From contig JAUPFV010000002.1 in assembly GCA_036936605.1 (NCBI GenBank), forward strand, positions 129,502,376 through 129,566,375: a stretch of 64,000 nt of DNA. Reading direction: 5' to 3'. The translations under genes and the position numbers were made by a program. Below the pieces are notes generated by a model. It did no database searches and had not been told where the DNA came from. It saw only the letters and a program-made list of their open reading frames with translations. Shown piece after piece: positions 43,873 through 55,396 of the stretch (within the stretch, counting starts at the first letter, position 1; every line of letters begins with the position of its first letter). This stretch comes from Limnanthes douglasii subsp. nivea. Taxonomy: Eukaryota; Streptophyta; Magnoliopsida; Brassicales; Limnanthaceae.

Positions 43873-45017
43873 GCCCTGATACGTGCTACTGGTGAGCGAT
43901 TTGTATTTTTTTTTCACGTGATTGTTACTTCGTTAAGATTCTACATAATATTTTAAATACAAAATTATTAATTAGTAGAATGTAAATTTAAAATATGAAT
44001 ATAAATACGAATATATACATATATATATATATATATAATTATTAATTAGTAGAATTTAAATTTAAAATATGAATATATATATATATATAATAGTTTAAAT
44101 ATAAAAATATCTATAGCTACTTCTTTTTTTCAAACTATAAATTTTGAACTGTAACCAAAACTTAAGTCATAGAGTACGTGTCTTTTCTTTAATTATAAAG
44201 ATTAAATATTTACTATTAAAAGTAATTAAAAACAAACCAATATCTTTCACACATATAAAAAAAATTAAAAAATCAATTTTGATTGAGAACCGAAAAATTT
44301 AGTTGGATGGTTTTTTTGTTACATATATGAATCATAAAGGGGTAAGCTAAAACTTATTGGAACAACTTAATCGAAGACGAAGACATGAGTAAGCCGAATA
44401 TTTAATATATGTTGTTGTTGTTGTTTTTTTAGTTGGATGCTCACGAATATTTAATATTTGGTGTTGTTTTTTTTATGTTGTTGGATGTTCATCCAAAAAT
44501 TTAGATGTAAAGACGTCTTTTGGAACTTAAGGAAGAGTATTACTGGAAACAAACATTAAGTTTATGTTTTAAATCAAAGGTATATGTTCATTTCTACTAG
44601 GCCGAAAGTGTATAAAATTGTCATCGAAGCTTTTGGATATATATAAGTGTTTATAGAAGAAATTGTTTCACTATTATGTGAAGAATCTAAAATTGATGAC
44701 GATTTATGTTGTCGATTATAATGAGTAATATGGCCTATATTATCTGACGAGTAAGGTTCATGAAACATACAAGTCTCGTGTGGTAGTGGTTAAACTTCAG
44801 AATTGCACCCTTTTGTTTTGGCTACTGTTGAACTTGTTAAACTGTGATTTGCATTTGAAGTTGTTATCTTGTTGGCTATTTACACAACATGTGGTGCGAT
44901 GTGAGTGGATAATCTATAATAATATTGTTTTCTGGTATATAAAAGGAAGAAATATGAAGATCATTTCAGATATTGAGGTTAGAGATCTAGACCTCACCAA
45001 TAAAAAAAATCACTAAG

Positions 45018-46182
45018 ATGAGTTCCATAAAGTTGAATATAGAAAACATCAACGTAGAGAATGGTTTCAAGCACTACAGAATTAAAAGTCAGGGATTTCC
45101 TTATACACGAAGGTTCATTCGATGTTATTGATGAGAAACTCAAAGATATAGTTGATTTTAGAATGTCGTCTAAGGCCCATAGTGTTATGGTCTTGAGCTT
45201 GAGGGAAAATGATTTTAGAGGTATCTGAAGAGCCAATGATATTAAGGATATATAATTGGATGAACGCTGTTTACATGAAATAGTTTTTAAACTGTATACG
45301 TTGAAAATGAACAGTAGAAAGAAATTTGAAGACACTTGGATGATTTCAATTGTATCATTCTTGACTTGAATGTGGTTGAAGGTAGAAGATAAGGATCAAG
45401 CAGTAGTCCTCTTGAGTTCTTTTTTGAATGTTTATGAGCACTTTATTAACATTATGCTCTATGGAAAATAGTCCATATGATATTTGAAATTATGGGTGCT
45501 TTGAACTCAAAATATCTTCAGCGGAAGACAGTTCTGGATAGTGACTCTAAAGTTCTCGGATTGAGTGTAAGGAGCAGGCTTTGAAGTAGATATTTGGTTA
45601 AGAAGATAAGAAACTCTTAGTCCAAATCAAATTAATTTATAAGTAGTTCTAAAGTGATATATTGGTTGTGTAATATCAATGGAAAATTCTCAGACCAAAT
45701 GAAAGGTGATAGTTATCTAAAACAAGATGTCGGAGATGTTATCATGGTCTCGGATGACTATAAATATATTGATGCTTTAATAACTTCTACCTGCAGGTAC
45801 ATTGAAAGATGGTTGTTGGATTTGGGAGCTTCATTCCACATGACTTCCAACAAACATTGGTCGGAAAACTTGAGATTGTTTGATGGTAGCATATAGAACT
45901 AATGATATGTTAGTTTTTTATGGGTCTTTAGTGGACGAAATTATGTCTAGTGTAGAGAGAGATCCAACCAAGCCGTGGCATCTGAGTTTAGGGCATGTAA
46001 GTGACAAAAAATCATTATTGAGCTTAGCAAACAATTTAAGTTCCATCTTAGAAACTATATGCTTGAATATGCTTATTTGGATGTTTGGGGTACGATACAG
46101 CAACCTAACATGACTGGTGCAAGGTACTTCATGTATTTAATTGATGGTTACTCTGTAAGAGTACTGGTTATACGTTAAAACA
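45018..46182 (+). pseudogene. Copia gag-protease-integrase remnant (copia A), copy I
   Basis: From ATG at 45018: SSIKLNIENINVENGFKHYR, then in another frame KVRDFLIHEGSFDVIDEKL and SSKAHSVMVLSL (copia gag, Tnt1-like), VEDKDQAVVLLSSF and YEHFINIMLYGK, a decayed zinc knuckle (VIYWLCNINGKFSDQMKG), protease WLLDLGASFHMTSNKHW (D-S-G is now D-L-G) and the pre-integrase block PWHLSLGHVSDKK. It ends in integrase LDVWGTIQQPNMTGARYFMY, where another element cuts in. There are many stops. Confidence 0.85.
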
Positions 46183-47836
46183 TGTAATTACTAAATAGAT
46201 TGTTATCATAACTGGTTTTTGCATTTAAAATGTTGGACATCTTTTTAAAAACATAAAGATATAATTGATTAGTTCAGATTGTTATCAATATAGTTCATTA
46301 GTTGTTTGGTTTATTATTTCACTAGACTATCATTTTCTATATTTGTAATTTAAGTTATTTATAAAGATGTGTTGTTCTAATCAATAAAACACTAATCGTT
46401 TTATTTTTTAACTCTTCATGGTATCAGAGTACTGTTCGGTTGATTAAATAACTTAATATATATTTGGTTAAAAAAGATAAAGTGCCTCGTTTCGGATCAG
46501 AACAAAAATGATGTGATTTATTACCGCATTTTGGAGGTTGTTTGATTAAGATAATGGTTTTGATTGATTAAATTAGATGTATAATTCACTAAAAATAAAA
46601 AATGTTTTAACAGAATGATTTCCTTATTAAATATATAAAAGGGAAAACGTATGTGATATTTTATTTAAAAACTATGATAGATTTATTAAATAATATATAG
46701 TTCATTATTTGACTAATAAATAAAGTTATATTTTCAGTAGATTTATATTTACTAAGATTTTCCCTAAGGTAATTAGGTTTCGATTTGGATTATATTTTGA
46801 TTTGAAATCTTTATTTATTTCGATTTGGGTTGGATTTTTATTTGATTATAGTATTCTATTGGATGTTAATTAAAAGTTTGTTTTTATTTGGTATATCTCA
46901 ATTGGTTGGTTTTGTTGGATTAGATCGTGTGGATTTTTATTGCAGATATGTCAGAAAAATATTGCTTTTTACAGTTTAGTATTCCCAATTTAATAGGAAT
47001 TAAATTTGTCATGTATACATCCGCATATCACTCAAGTACGACATCGTCTTTCACTTTTAGGTGTTCATTCCTCCTTACGTGTCACAATTTATTTCGTTAT
47101 CCCCTATGTCACTCGTATATTTTGTGTTACAATAATATCGGTATATGGTGTTGGATTTATTATTACCCCTCATATATCGCTCCCATGATGTTTACTACGT
47201 TCGCAACCTTGTTTTGAATCTTGTTTTAGTCAACCAATTGTGTAAATCTGGTCATCGGGTAGTCTTTTTTTTTGTTATACGAGATTAGTGTACTCAAAGG
47301 ATGATTGAAGGTCATAGAATGGGGGAACCTTTATGCATGAGAAGAACTCAAAGTGATTGATGTTCTTACATTTAGTTTTGATTTGTCTTAATTTCGTTTG
47401 ATTTAATTATCATCTGAATTTTATATTTAGTAGACCGGTTTAGGATATGTACTTACATTACCTTTAAAGTTTTTAGTTTTTACATGTGTTTTGGATTATT
47501 TAAGTGTTTATAATATTTATGATGGCAGTGACTGTAAACTGGCAAAACTTTACGTCTTACCTTTTGATAAAAGTGTTTATTGTTATGTTTCTCTTTTTTA
47601 TTTTATCAGTTCCGATGTTTGGGGTCTATCTTATGTTTACACAAAGGATGGTTCAGCCTATTATGTATCTTTTGTTGATTAATATATTTGTTATATGTAG
47701 GTTTATCTTATAAAACAAATATCTGATTTTATTAGATTTTACAGAAACTTTAGAGCACTTGCTAAAACTCAACAATTATTGTGATAAATTGCTTCATGTG
47801 TGACTTTGGGGGTGAGTATTCCTGAGATTATTTAAG
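46183..47836 (+). pseudogene. Second copia element (copia B), 5' part, copy I
   Basis: Interrupts copia A integrase. An LTR-like stretch (46183 or 46231 to 46418) ends ACTCTTCA directly before a primer-binding site. A long decayed leader and gag region follows. From 47590 comes integrase wording SSDVWGLSYVYTKDGSAYYVSFVD, continued by FIRFYRNFRALAKT. The sequence is cut at 47836 by a gypsy-derived fragment. The left LTR border and a matching 3' LTR were not established. Confidence 0.7.
46419..46431 (+). promoter_or_regulatory. Primer-binding site of copia B, copy I
   Basis: TGGTATCAGAGTA directly after the LTR-like end CTCTTCA. Confidence 0.8.
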
Positions 47837-48199
47837 TGTTTTGTGAGTTTTGTGGAAGTTTGTGAGTATTTAATGTTTGGGTAGAGTGTAGAGGGAGAAT
47901 TAAGCAACCTGGTTGTATTTAATTTTCATTACCCTCATTTAATATTGGTGGTTGGGTATTTATACCCTTATATTTGGGTTTTATGGGCTTTCGGGTCGTG
48001 TTTAATAGACATGGGTCGAGTTTAAGGACCCATAAGTTCTAAGTAGAAGAATAGGCAGCTTAGTCAGGAAGTGATTAGGTTTTAAGTACTTTAGTTCTGT
48101 TCGAACAGTCCAATAGATGATGGTGTCCGAACTGCCCTTGTCCGGTTAGGTAGACATTGTCCGAACTGACCCTGAGTTTTACCATTAAAGGTGACGGTG

Positions 48200-48336
48200 T
48201 TCGAAGTGTTCTTACTTTGTTTCTTGTCACACCATCCGGATTGAATTAAAGGAATGATGACACATGTTTAAGTAGTCATCATTCCTTTAATTCAATCCGG
48301 ATGGTGTGACAAGAAACAAAGTAAGAACACTTCGAA
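48200..48336. repeat. 62-bp perfect inverted repeat with 13-nt loop
   Basis: Arm 48200-48261 is the exact reverse complement of 48275-48336; the loop is ACATGTTTAAGTA. It includes ACCATCCGGATTGAATT. It lies between LTR-like sequence and the integrase end of the Tat-like fragment. Confidence 0.95.
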
Positions 48337-48471
48337 TTTTTAAGAATGCATCAAATTTTATAAAAAAAGCTCGGACACCTCATTAAAACCTCCCCACGCC
48401 ACCAGGGTAGGAAAGAGTATGCCCCCAAATATTTACGTGGATTTTTAAACAAGTAAATATTTACATAGCTT

Positions 48472-48567
48472 CTACTCCAAGTACATCCGGAGATGCTTAA
48501 TATTCCAAGGGTGATTCAAAACCCTTCTATCCTTGTCTTCTAGCCAGTATGTTCCAGGTTTAAGCCT
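48472..48567 (-). pseudogene. End of a Tat-like integrase
   Basis: LKPGTYWLEDKDRRVLNHP then WNIKHLRMYLE and a stop; compare KIKPGSYHICDNQGRVL and WNIQHLKLYRE at 32272-32400 in the full Tat-type element. The frame cannot be followed beyond about 48570. Confidence 0.75.
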
Positions 48568-48824
48568 TTCAAAACATCAGCATTTTGGGTGGCAGTGAGG
48601 AGGTCGTTGGACAGTTTTTCCTTGTCAGAGTTAAGGGAGGTGATGATCGCTGCCTGACCTTGTACTTGCTTCTCCAAGACCAACACTGGTTGAATGGTAC
48701 TCAGAATAGAGTGGGTTATAGCATCTCTTTCACTTGAAACAGTGAAAGTTTTACCATTAAAGGTGACGGAATTCGGACACATCAATAGCCCCTTTTTTAG
48801 GTGGTGTTCAAAAACCTTTGGCAA
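48568..48824 (-). other. Uncharacterised frame in the Tat-like fragment
   Basis: A minus-strand frame starting at 48824 (MPKVFEHHLKKG) with NSVTFNGKTFTVSSERDAI and a coiled-coil-like stretch (LVLEKQVQGQAAIITSLNSD, KEKLSNDLLTATQNADVL). It runs into the integrase remnant in a different frame, so the junction near 48560 is a rearrangement. Heptad-like spacing recalls the end of the antisense ORF at 31367, but similarity is weak. Confidence 0.3.
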
Positions 48825-49489
48825 GACCTAAAAAACAGTCTGTTACTAGTGACAGTTACATCCGGGCAGGTCCTTCGAATTGTGTTATAGTTTTATCCGG
48901 ACTGAAAAAAGTTCTTTGAATCTAAACGGTTTTTTGCCAAAGGTCGTAGGACACGTGGCTCTCTCTGGTTCGTTATTTCAGCCATTTTTTCACCTTGAAT
49001 TTCACTCCCACCTTCTCTGAAAAGCTACCTCTTCATTAAATGAAGGTGACATCAGCGTCGTTTCTTAATCATTTCAAATCCTTTCGAATTCTCCTAGGAA
49101 TCAAAACACATTTTTGGGGTTTACTATAAATTAAACACTTTTCCATAATTTTACCATCATCTTCATATTCACTTTGCTAATTTTAAGAGCTTTCTCTCTC
49201 AAACACAAGTTCTTCTTTTTGGTTATTTATCTTCACGGCTAGGAACGCTTTAATCAGAGGCGGGTGGCTTAATCTATGAGAGCTAGAAAAGGCACAAAAA
49301 GTTGAAAGGGAAAGGCGCATTGCAGTAGGCCTACCTACCTCCCCCATCGACAAACCAGTAACCTCAAACACAGAGCCTGACCAAGGTTCCTCCTCAACAA
49401 GAAGTTTCAAACCGATGAACCTGAGACAATGGGAGAAAGGTTGGTTTGAAACAATCTCCTCGGTTTTATTTGTTTCATAAACAACCAAA

Positions 49490-50190
49490 TTTACGATGAA
49501 AGAACAGTGCTAATGACTGTCTGATAAAAGAACGATAGGTACCTCTCTTGAAACCAATGCTTAGTATTCCCCAACTGGTAGTGTTCTTTTATCATACTCG
49601 ATTATGTATCATACTCTTGTGGGGAGCTTGGTTTATCTTACAGTTACTCGATCAGATATGGCTCTTATTGTTCATGTGGTTAGTTAGTTATGTTATTGTT
49701 CATACTTCTGTCCATTGAGGTATTTTTCTACATATACTAAGATATATTTTGTTTTATTTGATATCTTCTCTCGAACTTCATGTTTACAGTGATGCTAATT
49801 GGGATAGTGATCCTCATGATCATAAATCCACCACTGGTTTGTGTGTTTTCTTTGAAGATTTATTAATCTAATATAAAATTAAAAAATATAATGTTATTTA
49901 TGTGATATTATTTGGTTAAAGTGGTTACTTACATGTATAGAGCTTAATGTTATTCAGCCAATTTCATTATAAATGGTCATACAAATTGTAAAGAATCTTA
50001 TTTTTCATGATAGAATGAAACACATCAAAATTGATTGTTACTTCACTCGTTATCGTCTTTAGCTCAGGACCACCTCAATTTTATTTGTTCTATCAGCTTT
50101 GCAGGTTGTTGATATATTCACGAAATCTTACTTTATTTTCATTTTATATGTGACAAACTCTCAATGATTATTATTAATGTTGTATTGTGA
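49490..50190 (+). pseudogene. Copia B RT end and RNase H, copy I
   Basis: Resumes within RT (FTMKE) and continues through VTRSDMALIVHVV to the RNase H signature HVYSDANWDSDPHDHKSTTG (49783-49842) and IKIDCYFTRYRL-like wording. Here the RNase H block is better kept than in copy II (SDANWD against TDANWD, STTG against STTS). Stops are scattered. Confidence 0.75.
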
Positions 50191-50524
50191 ATTTAACGAA
50201 AGATGTTGACAATATAGCCTATTAATATTTTGACCCACAAACACCTCTATATATTTTTAATTTCCCTTACAATAGTGATCCTACTCCAATCATGTTTATA
50301 AAAATATATTTTACTTAATATATACCCCGCCTCTTTTCTTTTTCTCTTCTTTTCTTCTAAACTCAACACTCTATCATTTTTATCTTCTTCTCTTCGTTGA
50401 AATTTATAGTTATTTATTCTTCTCTCGCGAATAATCCTCTATTTAATTTATATTAAACTCATAAATTTTTAGAACTAAAGGTGGAATTAGAAAGGAAGAT
50501 CTAATGTAAGGATTTAAATATATT

Positions 50525-50690
50525 TCATGATTTATTTGTTAGAATAAGCTTGATTTTGGTTAGACTAGGCTTCAAGTATGTTGGTATATAAATTAGGATT
50601 TATTTGTTAGAGTAGGTTTCATTTTGGTTAGATTAGGCTTCAAGTATGTTGGTATATAAATTAGGATTTATTTGTTAGGTTAGATGTGTT
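50525..50690. repeat. 67-bp tandem repeat, copy I
   Basis: The unit ATTTATTTGTTAGA...GTTGGTATATAAATTAGG occurs about two and a half times; the same repeat is at about 62788-62940 in copy II. Confidence 0.8.
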
Positions 50691-50949
50691 TAGTTGGATA
50701 TAGGATTAAAATTATTGAAGATCATGGTTCTTAAGTGGTTTGTTTGTCATTTACACAGGCAGTGCATACCATCAATATTGGATGTGGAACTTGCACTGCC
50801 ATTATATGGGCATTTGTACAACCAGTTATACACTAATTTTGATGTGTTTAATGTATGTATGTGATAATCAAACGAACAACCACCGTGGGAAACTATAACT
50901 AAAGTTAAAATCCTCTCAAGATAAAAAAGATCTCACCCAACTAAGTAGC

Positions 50950-51165
50950 GTGAGGTCGAAGAAGAGGAGCATATCGAGCTATCAATATGTATATTCAACT
51001 ACTCGTAAAAATAATGTTGTTGTTGTTGGATCTTTTAATGTAGGTCGATTGAGGGGCGACAATGAGGAGTATTTCGTCCATGAGTTGGACATATATGAGG
51101 TGTATAGACCTAAGTCGGGTGTCCTTGAGTTGGATAGACATGTGTCACCAATTAATCAACAGTGA
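50950..51165 (+). other. Unidentified coding-like stretch, copy I
   Basis: An open frame without its own ATG: SKKRSISSYQYVYSTTRKNN, then GRLRGDNEEYFVHELDIYEV and YRPKSGVLELDRHVSP. The composition is protein-like rather than AT-random. The duplicate at 63208-63390 keeps most residues (GDDEEDFIHELDIYEVYKPK). In copy II a second coding-like exon follows (63611), so this may be a piece of an exon of a larger transposon-type gene. No family recognised. Confidence 0.35.
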
Positions 51166-51170
51166 GAATT

Positions 51171-51995
51171 GCATAAGATAAAAAGTCTTTTACTCGATCA
51201 AAACATCATCCACCTACTTCCTAACTATATGGTGATAAGGATACAAATAATTAATCAGTAAAAAGAATTGTTAAAAATGTCTTCAATAGCGTATTTTATA
51301 GTTGAAAGAGAGATTTGGAGTAAAGTGTAAATGTAAAGGACCAAATATGTATTTTGTAGCAAATATATTTATAAGAAAATATCAACAACTGTGTGCATTC
51401 CAGTCATCATCATTCGCTCTTCTTTTTCACCTTCTGTGACATTCACACTGCAAGGAGTAAGAAAAACTCGTTACTAATACGATTCTTTAGTCTACAAAGA
51501 ATGCAGTTGAACATGAATAAAACACCAACAGAGACAGAATTGCTTTTTTCCAGCCATACAAAAAGAAGAACTGAGGATATATATAACAGAAAAGACGAAA
51601 AATAAATAATGGAAGGATTTTGCTAAGAAGAAAAACATGGTGGGATTTTTGTGAGTCAGGCAGATTCCTTGCTTGAAGTTATGCTATAGCCTATCAGGAA
51701 TATAAAGTGTATAATCGTCTACCTTGTTGATGCGAATAAACAACAATTGAACTCAATCAAATTACACAAATGGGACTTTCGCCTTTGCTCCTGGTCTTCT
51801 CACTTCTCCTTCATCTCCATATAAATACAGGTACTAATATAGTTCATCTTTATTTGTAACATATTGGGATTGTTATTGTTATACATAAATATATCGTTTT
51901 TGATTTCTTTAAAATATGCCTCTCTTTTTTCGTTTAATCGTAAATTTAAATTACGGTTGTTCTCGAATTCCCTATTTATAGAGTTTTAATTTTAT
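51171..51995. other. Junction spacer between the two duplicated blocks
   Basis: Unique within the window. It contains no recognisable gene; the plus-strand frame at 51393-51605 is unlike known proteins. A CGAATTCCCTATTTATAGAG motif at 51964-51983 repeats wording found just inside both copies. Confidence 0.5.
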
Positions 51996-52111
51996 TTTAA
52001 AAAAAATAGTTCAAATTCCCAATTTATAGAGTTTTAAATTATTTTCAAAAAAAAATATGTCGAATTCTCTATTTATAGAATTTTGATTATTTTTTTAAAT
52101 AGTCGTTAGGA

Positions 52112-52269
52112 TGACGTCATTGCTAACGTCATCCATCCGGATAAGAGTCCGGATAGTCCACTTTTCTTAACGCCTAGTTTTCAAACTAGCTGTAGCATAG
52201 TCCGGATGGTCTGGACTTTTTTTTTCCAAGTTTTTGAAAAACAATTTAATGGGTCTCTCCTATAAATAG
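52112..52269 (+). promoter_or_regulatory. Promoter-like block of hAT-like copy II
   Basis: TGACGTCA at 52112-52119, CCGGAT/ATCCGG units to 52215, and TATAAATAG at 52261-52269 framed by GGGTCTC...GAGACCC. Confidence 0.6.
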
Positions 52270-52515
52270 AGGAGACCCCAACTCCAAACACACACACTCT
52301 AAATTTACTCTACATCTCTCTAAATCTCTCTACTAGTTCTAGAAATTCTAATAAACTTTACTTTCTTATTTTTACATATTATAGTTCTACTTTTGAAATA
52401 GTTCGATTTTTTTCGAAAAATAATTGTTATTAGTTGTTATTAGTGAGCGTTTTATGGCTTCAACAGGTTAGGACAAGCAACCAAGAAAACTCAGTTTTTG
52501 GAATTTTCTTCCTTT

Positions 52516-52953
52516 ATGATCTCTCCTCCACCCGAGAGGGATCCGGTCAGACGACGCCTCAAATCTGCCACTGCACCTACGAATATGAGTAAGACCGTCA
52601 AACAAACTTTTAGTTCCAAGATGGTTGATAAGGAGACGCGAAGCATCAAACCTGCCACTACACCTACGACTTTGAGTAAGACCGCCAAACAAACTTTTAG
52701 TTCCAAAATGGTCGATAAGGTGACACGAAGCGTCAAACACCCGACTATAACTAAGAGTAAGACCGTTGTTCCTAAACAAAGTCTTAGTACGAAGACGAAG
52801 ATGGTCGATTTGATTGTTGCTGCGTTAAGTCAGGTTAATCACGAGACTCGAGGACAAGTTTTCGTAGATCCTTTACAAATTACAGTTATTGTTGAGAAAG
52901 TGCTGCGTTTTAAAAAAGTGGCTAGCGACAAGAGACTAAAAAAAGTATTTTAG
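52516..52953 (+). CDS. Small basic repeat protein of the hAT-like element, copy II
   Basis: 145 codons from ATG (MISPPPERDPVRRRLKS). Homologous over its length to the copy I protein, but both main units keep the full form TVKQTFSSKMVDKETRS / AKQTFSSKMVDKVTRS, and the C-terminus is longer (KVASDKRLKKVF) because copy I has a different reading of the last codons. Most base differences between the copies change amino acids conservatively, and neither copy has an internal stop, unlike the copia remnants in the same block. No function can be assigned. Confidence 0.5.
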   Translation: MISPPPERDPVRRRLKSATAPTNMSKTVKQTFSSKMVDKETRSIKPATTPTTLSKTAKQTFSSKMVDKVTRSVKHPTITKSKTVVPKQSLSTKTKMVDLIVAALSQVNHETRGQVFVDPLQITVIVEKVLRFKKVASDKRLKKVF

Positions 52954-54066
52954 ATTTTATATTTTAATTTGAAAACATGTGTACAACTCCTTCCCGCAAG
53001 AGTATAAGTTGTGGACGGCTAAATAAACAAAAAAAATATTTACCTTTTATTATAATAACAACAACTGTACTATCAAATAATTATAAAATAACATGTTTGT
53101 AAAAAAATAATAATAAAAACACTTGTAATATTTAAAACAAAATCACAATAATAATAATCAAAATATAATATTAAAAGTATAACAATATAACTTGTAATCT
53201 TTTACCATGATAAAATATGATTTTGGTTTAAAAAATAATAAATAACACTTGTAATATTTATAACCAAATCACAATAATATTCAAAATGTAATATTAAAAT
53301 TATAACAATATAACTTGTAATATTTTACCATGATAAAATATGATTTTGGTTTAAAAAATAATAAATAACACTTGTAATATTTATAACCAAATCACAATAA
53401 TAATATTCAAAATGTAATATTAAAATTATAACCATAAAAATTATAATATTTTAACATGATAAGAAATGGTTTTGGTTTATAACATAATATTAACAATTTT
53501 AATATTTAAAACCAAAACATAATAATAATAATATTCAAAATGGAATAATAACATTATAACTTAAAAGTAGTATTTAAAATTTTAGTTTATATAATAATTA
53601 CAACACTTAAAATATTAATAACCAAAACAAATTAATACTAACCAAAATAAAATAATAATTTTATAATCATATACATTATCTCAGAATAATTAAAACACTC
53701 ATAATATTTAAACAGGTCTGCCGAGTTACAGATCTGCTGGGTTGTAGGTCTGATAGATTACAGATTTGTCGGATTGTATGTCTATAAAATTACCGCTTAT
53801 ACAGATCGAACGAGTTAACAGATCTTGGATTGCAGATCTAATAAACCAAATTTGCAGGTTACCCGCCGGATTACTAATATAGTAAGATGCCTCTAGATAT
53901 GGGCTAGATTATACAGAGCCTAGAGCCTGGGTGGGGATTCTAATAACAACAAACTAGTCGAATGTATTACGATTAGAGGTGTCTAATGGTTCAGGAACCA
54001 TGGTTTAAAGCTGACAACCTGCTTAAGAACTGGCGGTCTACCTGCGAAACTGGCCCATTAGGACTG

Positions 54067-54203
54067 CAACCCGCCGAGACCGCAACCCGCCGAGACCGCA
54101 ACCCGCCGAGACCGCATAAGGAGCAACCCGCCGAGACCGCAACCCGCCGAGACCGCAACCCGCCGAGACCGCAACCCGCCGAGACCGCAACCCGCCGAGA
54201 CTG
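54067..54203. repeat. 16-bp minisatellite, left end of hAT-3
   Basis: CAACCCGCCGAGACCG three times, a CATAAGGAG interruption, then five more units (the last with one change). It is part of a module of about 200 bp that is also at the right end in the same orientation. Confidence 0.95.
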
Positions 54204-54997
54204 CGAAACCACGGTTTATTTGTAAAAAACCGGTGGTTTATTGGTAAATATTATGCTGATTTTATTTATTTTATATCCAAAATGTTATATTTAAAAAATA
54301 TTGAGATTGAATATTATTATAGAATTATTATTACATTTTTGTTAATATTAATTTGTTTTGGTTATTAATATTTTAAGTGTTGTAATTATTATATAGTCTA
54401 AAATTTTAAATATTACTTATGTTATTATCATATTTTGAATATTATTATTATTATGTTTTTATATCTAATACAAAGCAAAACTATATCTTATCATGTTAAA
54501 ATATTACAAATTCTACGGTTATAATTTTAATATTACATTTTGATTACTATTGTGATTTGGTTTTAAATTTTACAAGTGTTTGATATTATTTTTTAAACCA
54601 AAATTAGATCTTATGAAGTTATAAGTATTTCATAATACATTTGTTGTTGTTATAATAAAAGGTAAAGTCATTTTTGGATAATACATTTGTTGTTGTTATA
54701 ATAAAATATAAGTCATTTTATGCAATAAAATACTAATAATAAAATCACAATTTAGACTAATAACAAGATATAACAACTAAATTTAGACTAATAACAAGAT
54801 AGAACAACTAAATTTAGACTAATAACAACTAAGAAACAATTTGCGGAAAAACAAAAATCAAACAATTTCGAAAGTAGGAGTAGAATAAGTAAAATAACTA
54901 ATTGTAGTTTTCTAGAACTTATCGAACAAATAGATAGATTTAGAGAGAAGTAGAGAGTTGTTTGAGAGGTGTGAGTATTGGTGTTGGGGTCTCCTCT

Positions 54998-55396
54998 ACT
55001 TATAGGGGAGACCCAAAAAAAAAAAACGGAAAAAACAAAAAAAAAAAAATCGCCCGGACCATCCGGATGGGCGTCCGGATGGTCCGGACACATGATCCGG
55101 GGCATCCGGACAGTTTCGCCCGGACGCCCGGACAGACAATTCGGACCATCCGGACGCCCATCCGGATGGTCCGATTGGAACCGGGGCATCCGGACGATCG
55201 TCCGGATGCCCCGGTTCAACCAACGGCTAGTTGGTTTGAACTAGCCGTTGGATAAACCGGGGCATCCGGACGATCATCCGGATGCCCCGGTTCAACCAAC
55301 GGCTAGTTCAAACGAACTAGCCGTTGGCAACGGCCAAAAGCGGACCATCCGCACGCGTGGCCGGATGGTCCGCTTGATGACGTCATGCTGACGTCA
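54998..55396 (-). promoter_or_regulatory. Promoter-like block of hAT-3
   Basis: On the minus strand: two TGACGTCA sites (55389-55396 and 55378-55385), then the palindrome cluster, then TATAAGTA (complement of 54998-55005) inside the inverted repeat GGGTCTCC...GGAGACCC, followed by a C/T-rich leader. This is the same order as in the other two copies. Confidence 0.55.
55040..55340. repeat. GC-rich palindrome cluster
   Basis: Dense CATCCGGAC / GTCCGGATG units. It includes a perfect 40-bp palindrome (55178-55217, centre CGATCG), a near-identical second one with one mismatch (55257-55296), and two stem-loops built from CCAACGGCTAGTT / AACTAGCCGTTGG. Frames of 73-143 codons crossing this area are by-products of the repeats. 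Confidence 0.9.

Larger units (their letters stand above)
47837..49489 (-). mobile_element. Tat-like gypsy fragment replacing part of copia B in copy I
   Basis: Begins TGTTTTGTGAGTTTTG at the break in copia B and ends where copia RT/RNase H sequence resumes (TTTACGATGAAAG). It contains LTR-like sequence with a TATA (GGTATTTATACC), a 62-bp perfect inverted repeat, the wording CTCATTAAAACCTCCC and CCACCAGGGTAGG that parallels 32185-32230 beside the Tat-type pol, the end of a Tat-like integrase (48472-48567) and two short frames of unknown kind. The corresponding 1,402 bp of copia B (60326-61727 in copy II) is absent, so deletion accompanied or followed insertion. Confidence 0.65.
40922..51170 (+). 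repeat. Large direct duplication, copy I
   Basis: Begins at AAAAAAATAGTT just before a CCCAATTTATAGAG motif and ends at CACCAATTAATCAA. Over most of its length it is nearly identical to 51996-63420, including the same stop codons in the copia remnants. Differences are two hAT insertions (one per copy), a 134-bp AT-rich stretch at 43954-44087, microsatellite length, and a replaced segment (47837-49489 here, 60326-61727 there). Confidence 0.9.
51996..53895 (+). mobile_element. hAT-like element, copy II, left arm missing
   Basis: Corresponds to 40922-42842 of copy I: promoter block, small ORF, right AT-rich arm and CTGC-rich end, finishing GATGCCTCTA. The left arm seen at 40262-40921 is not present, so the duplicated block begins inside the element. 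Confidence 0.6.

Noticed and set aside
46927..47217. Plus-strand 96- and 60-codon frames conserved in both duplicated copies (also 59416-59706)
   Set aside because: They are conserved only because the block was duplicated recently; composition is low complexity and they lie in the decayed leader of copia B.
54067..54203. Regular 16-bp repeats that could be taken for a CRISPR array
   Set aside because: There are no variable spacers; units are head to tail inside a hAT element of a plant genome. It is a minisatellite.
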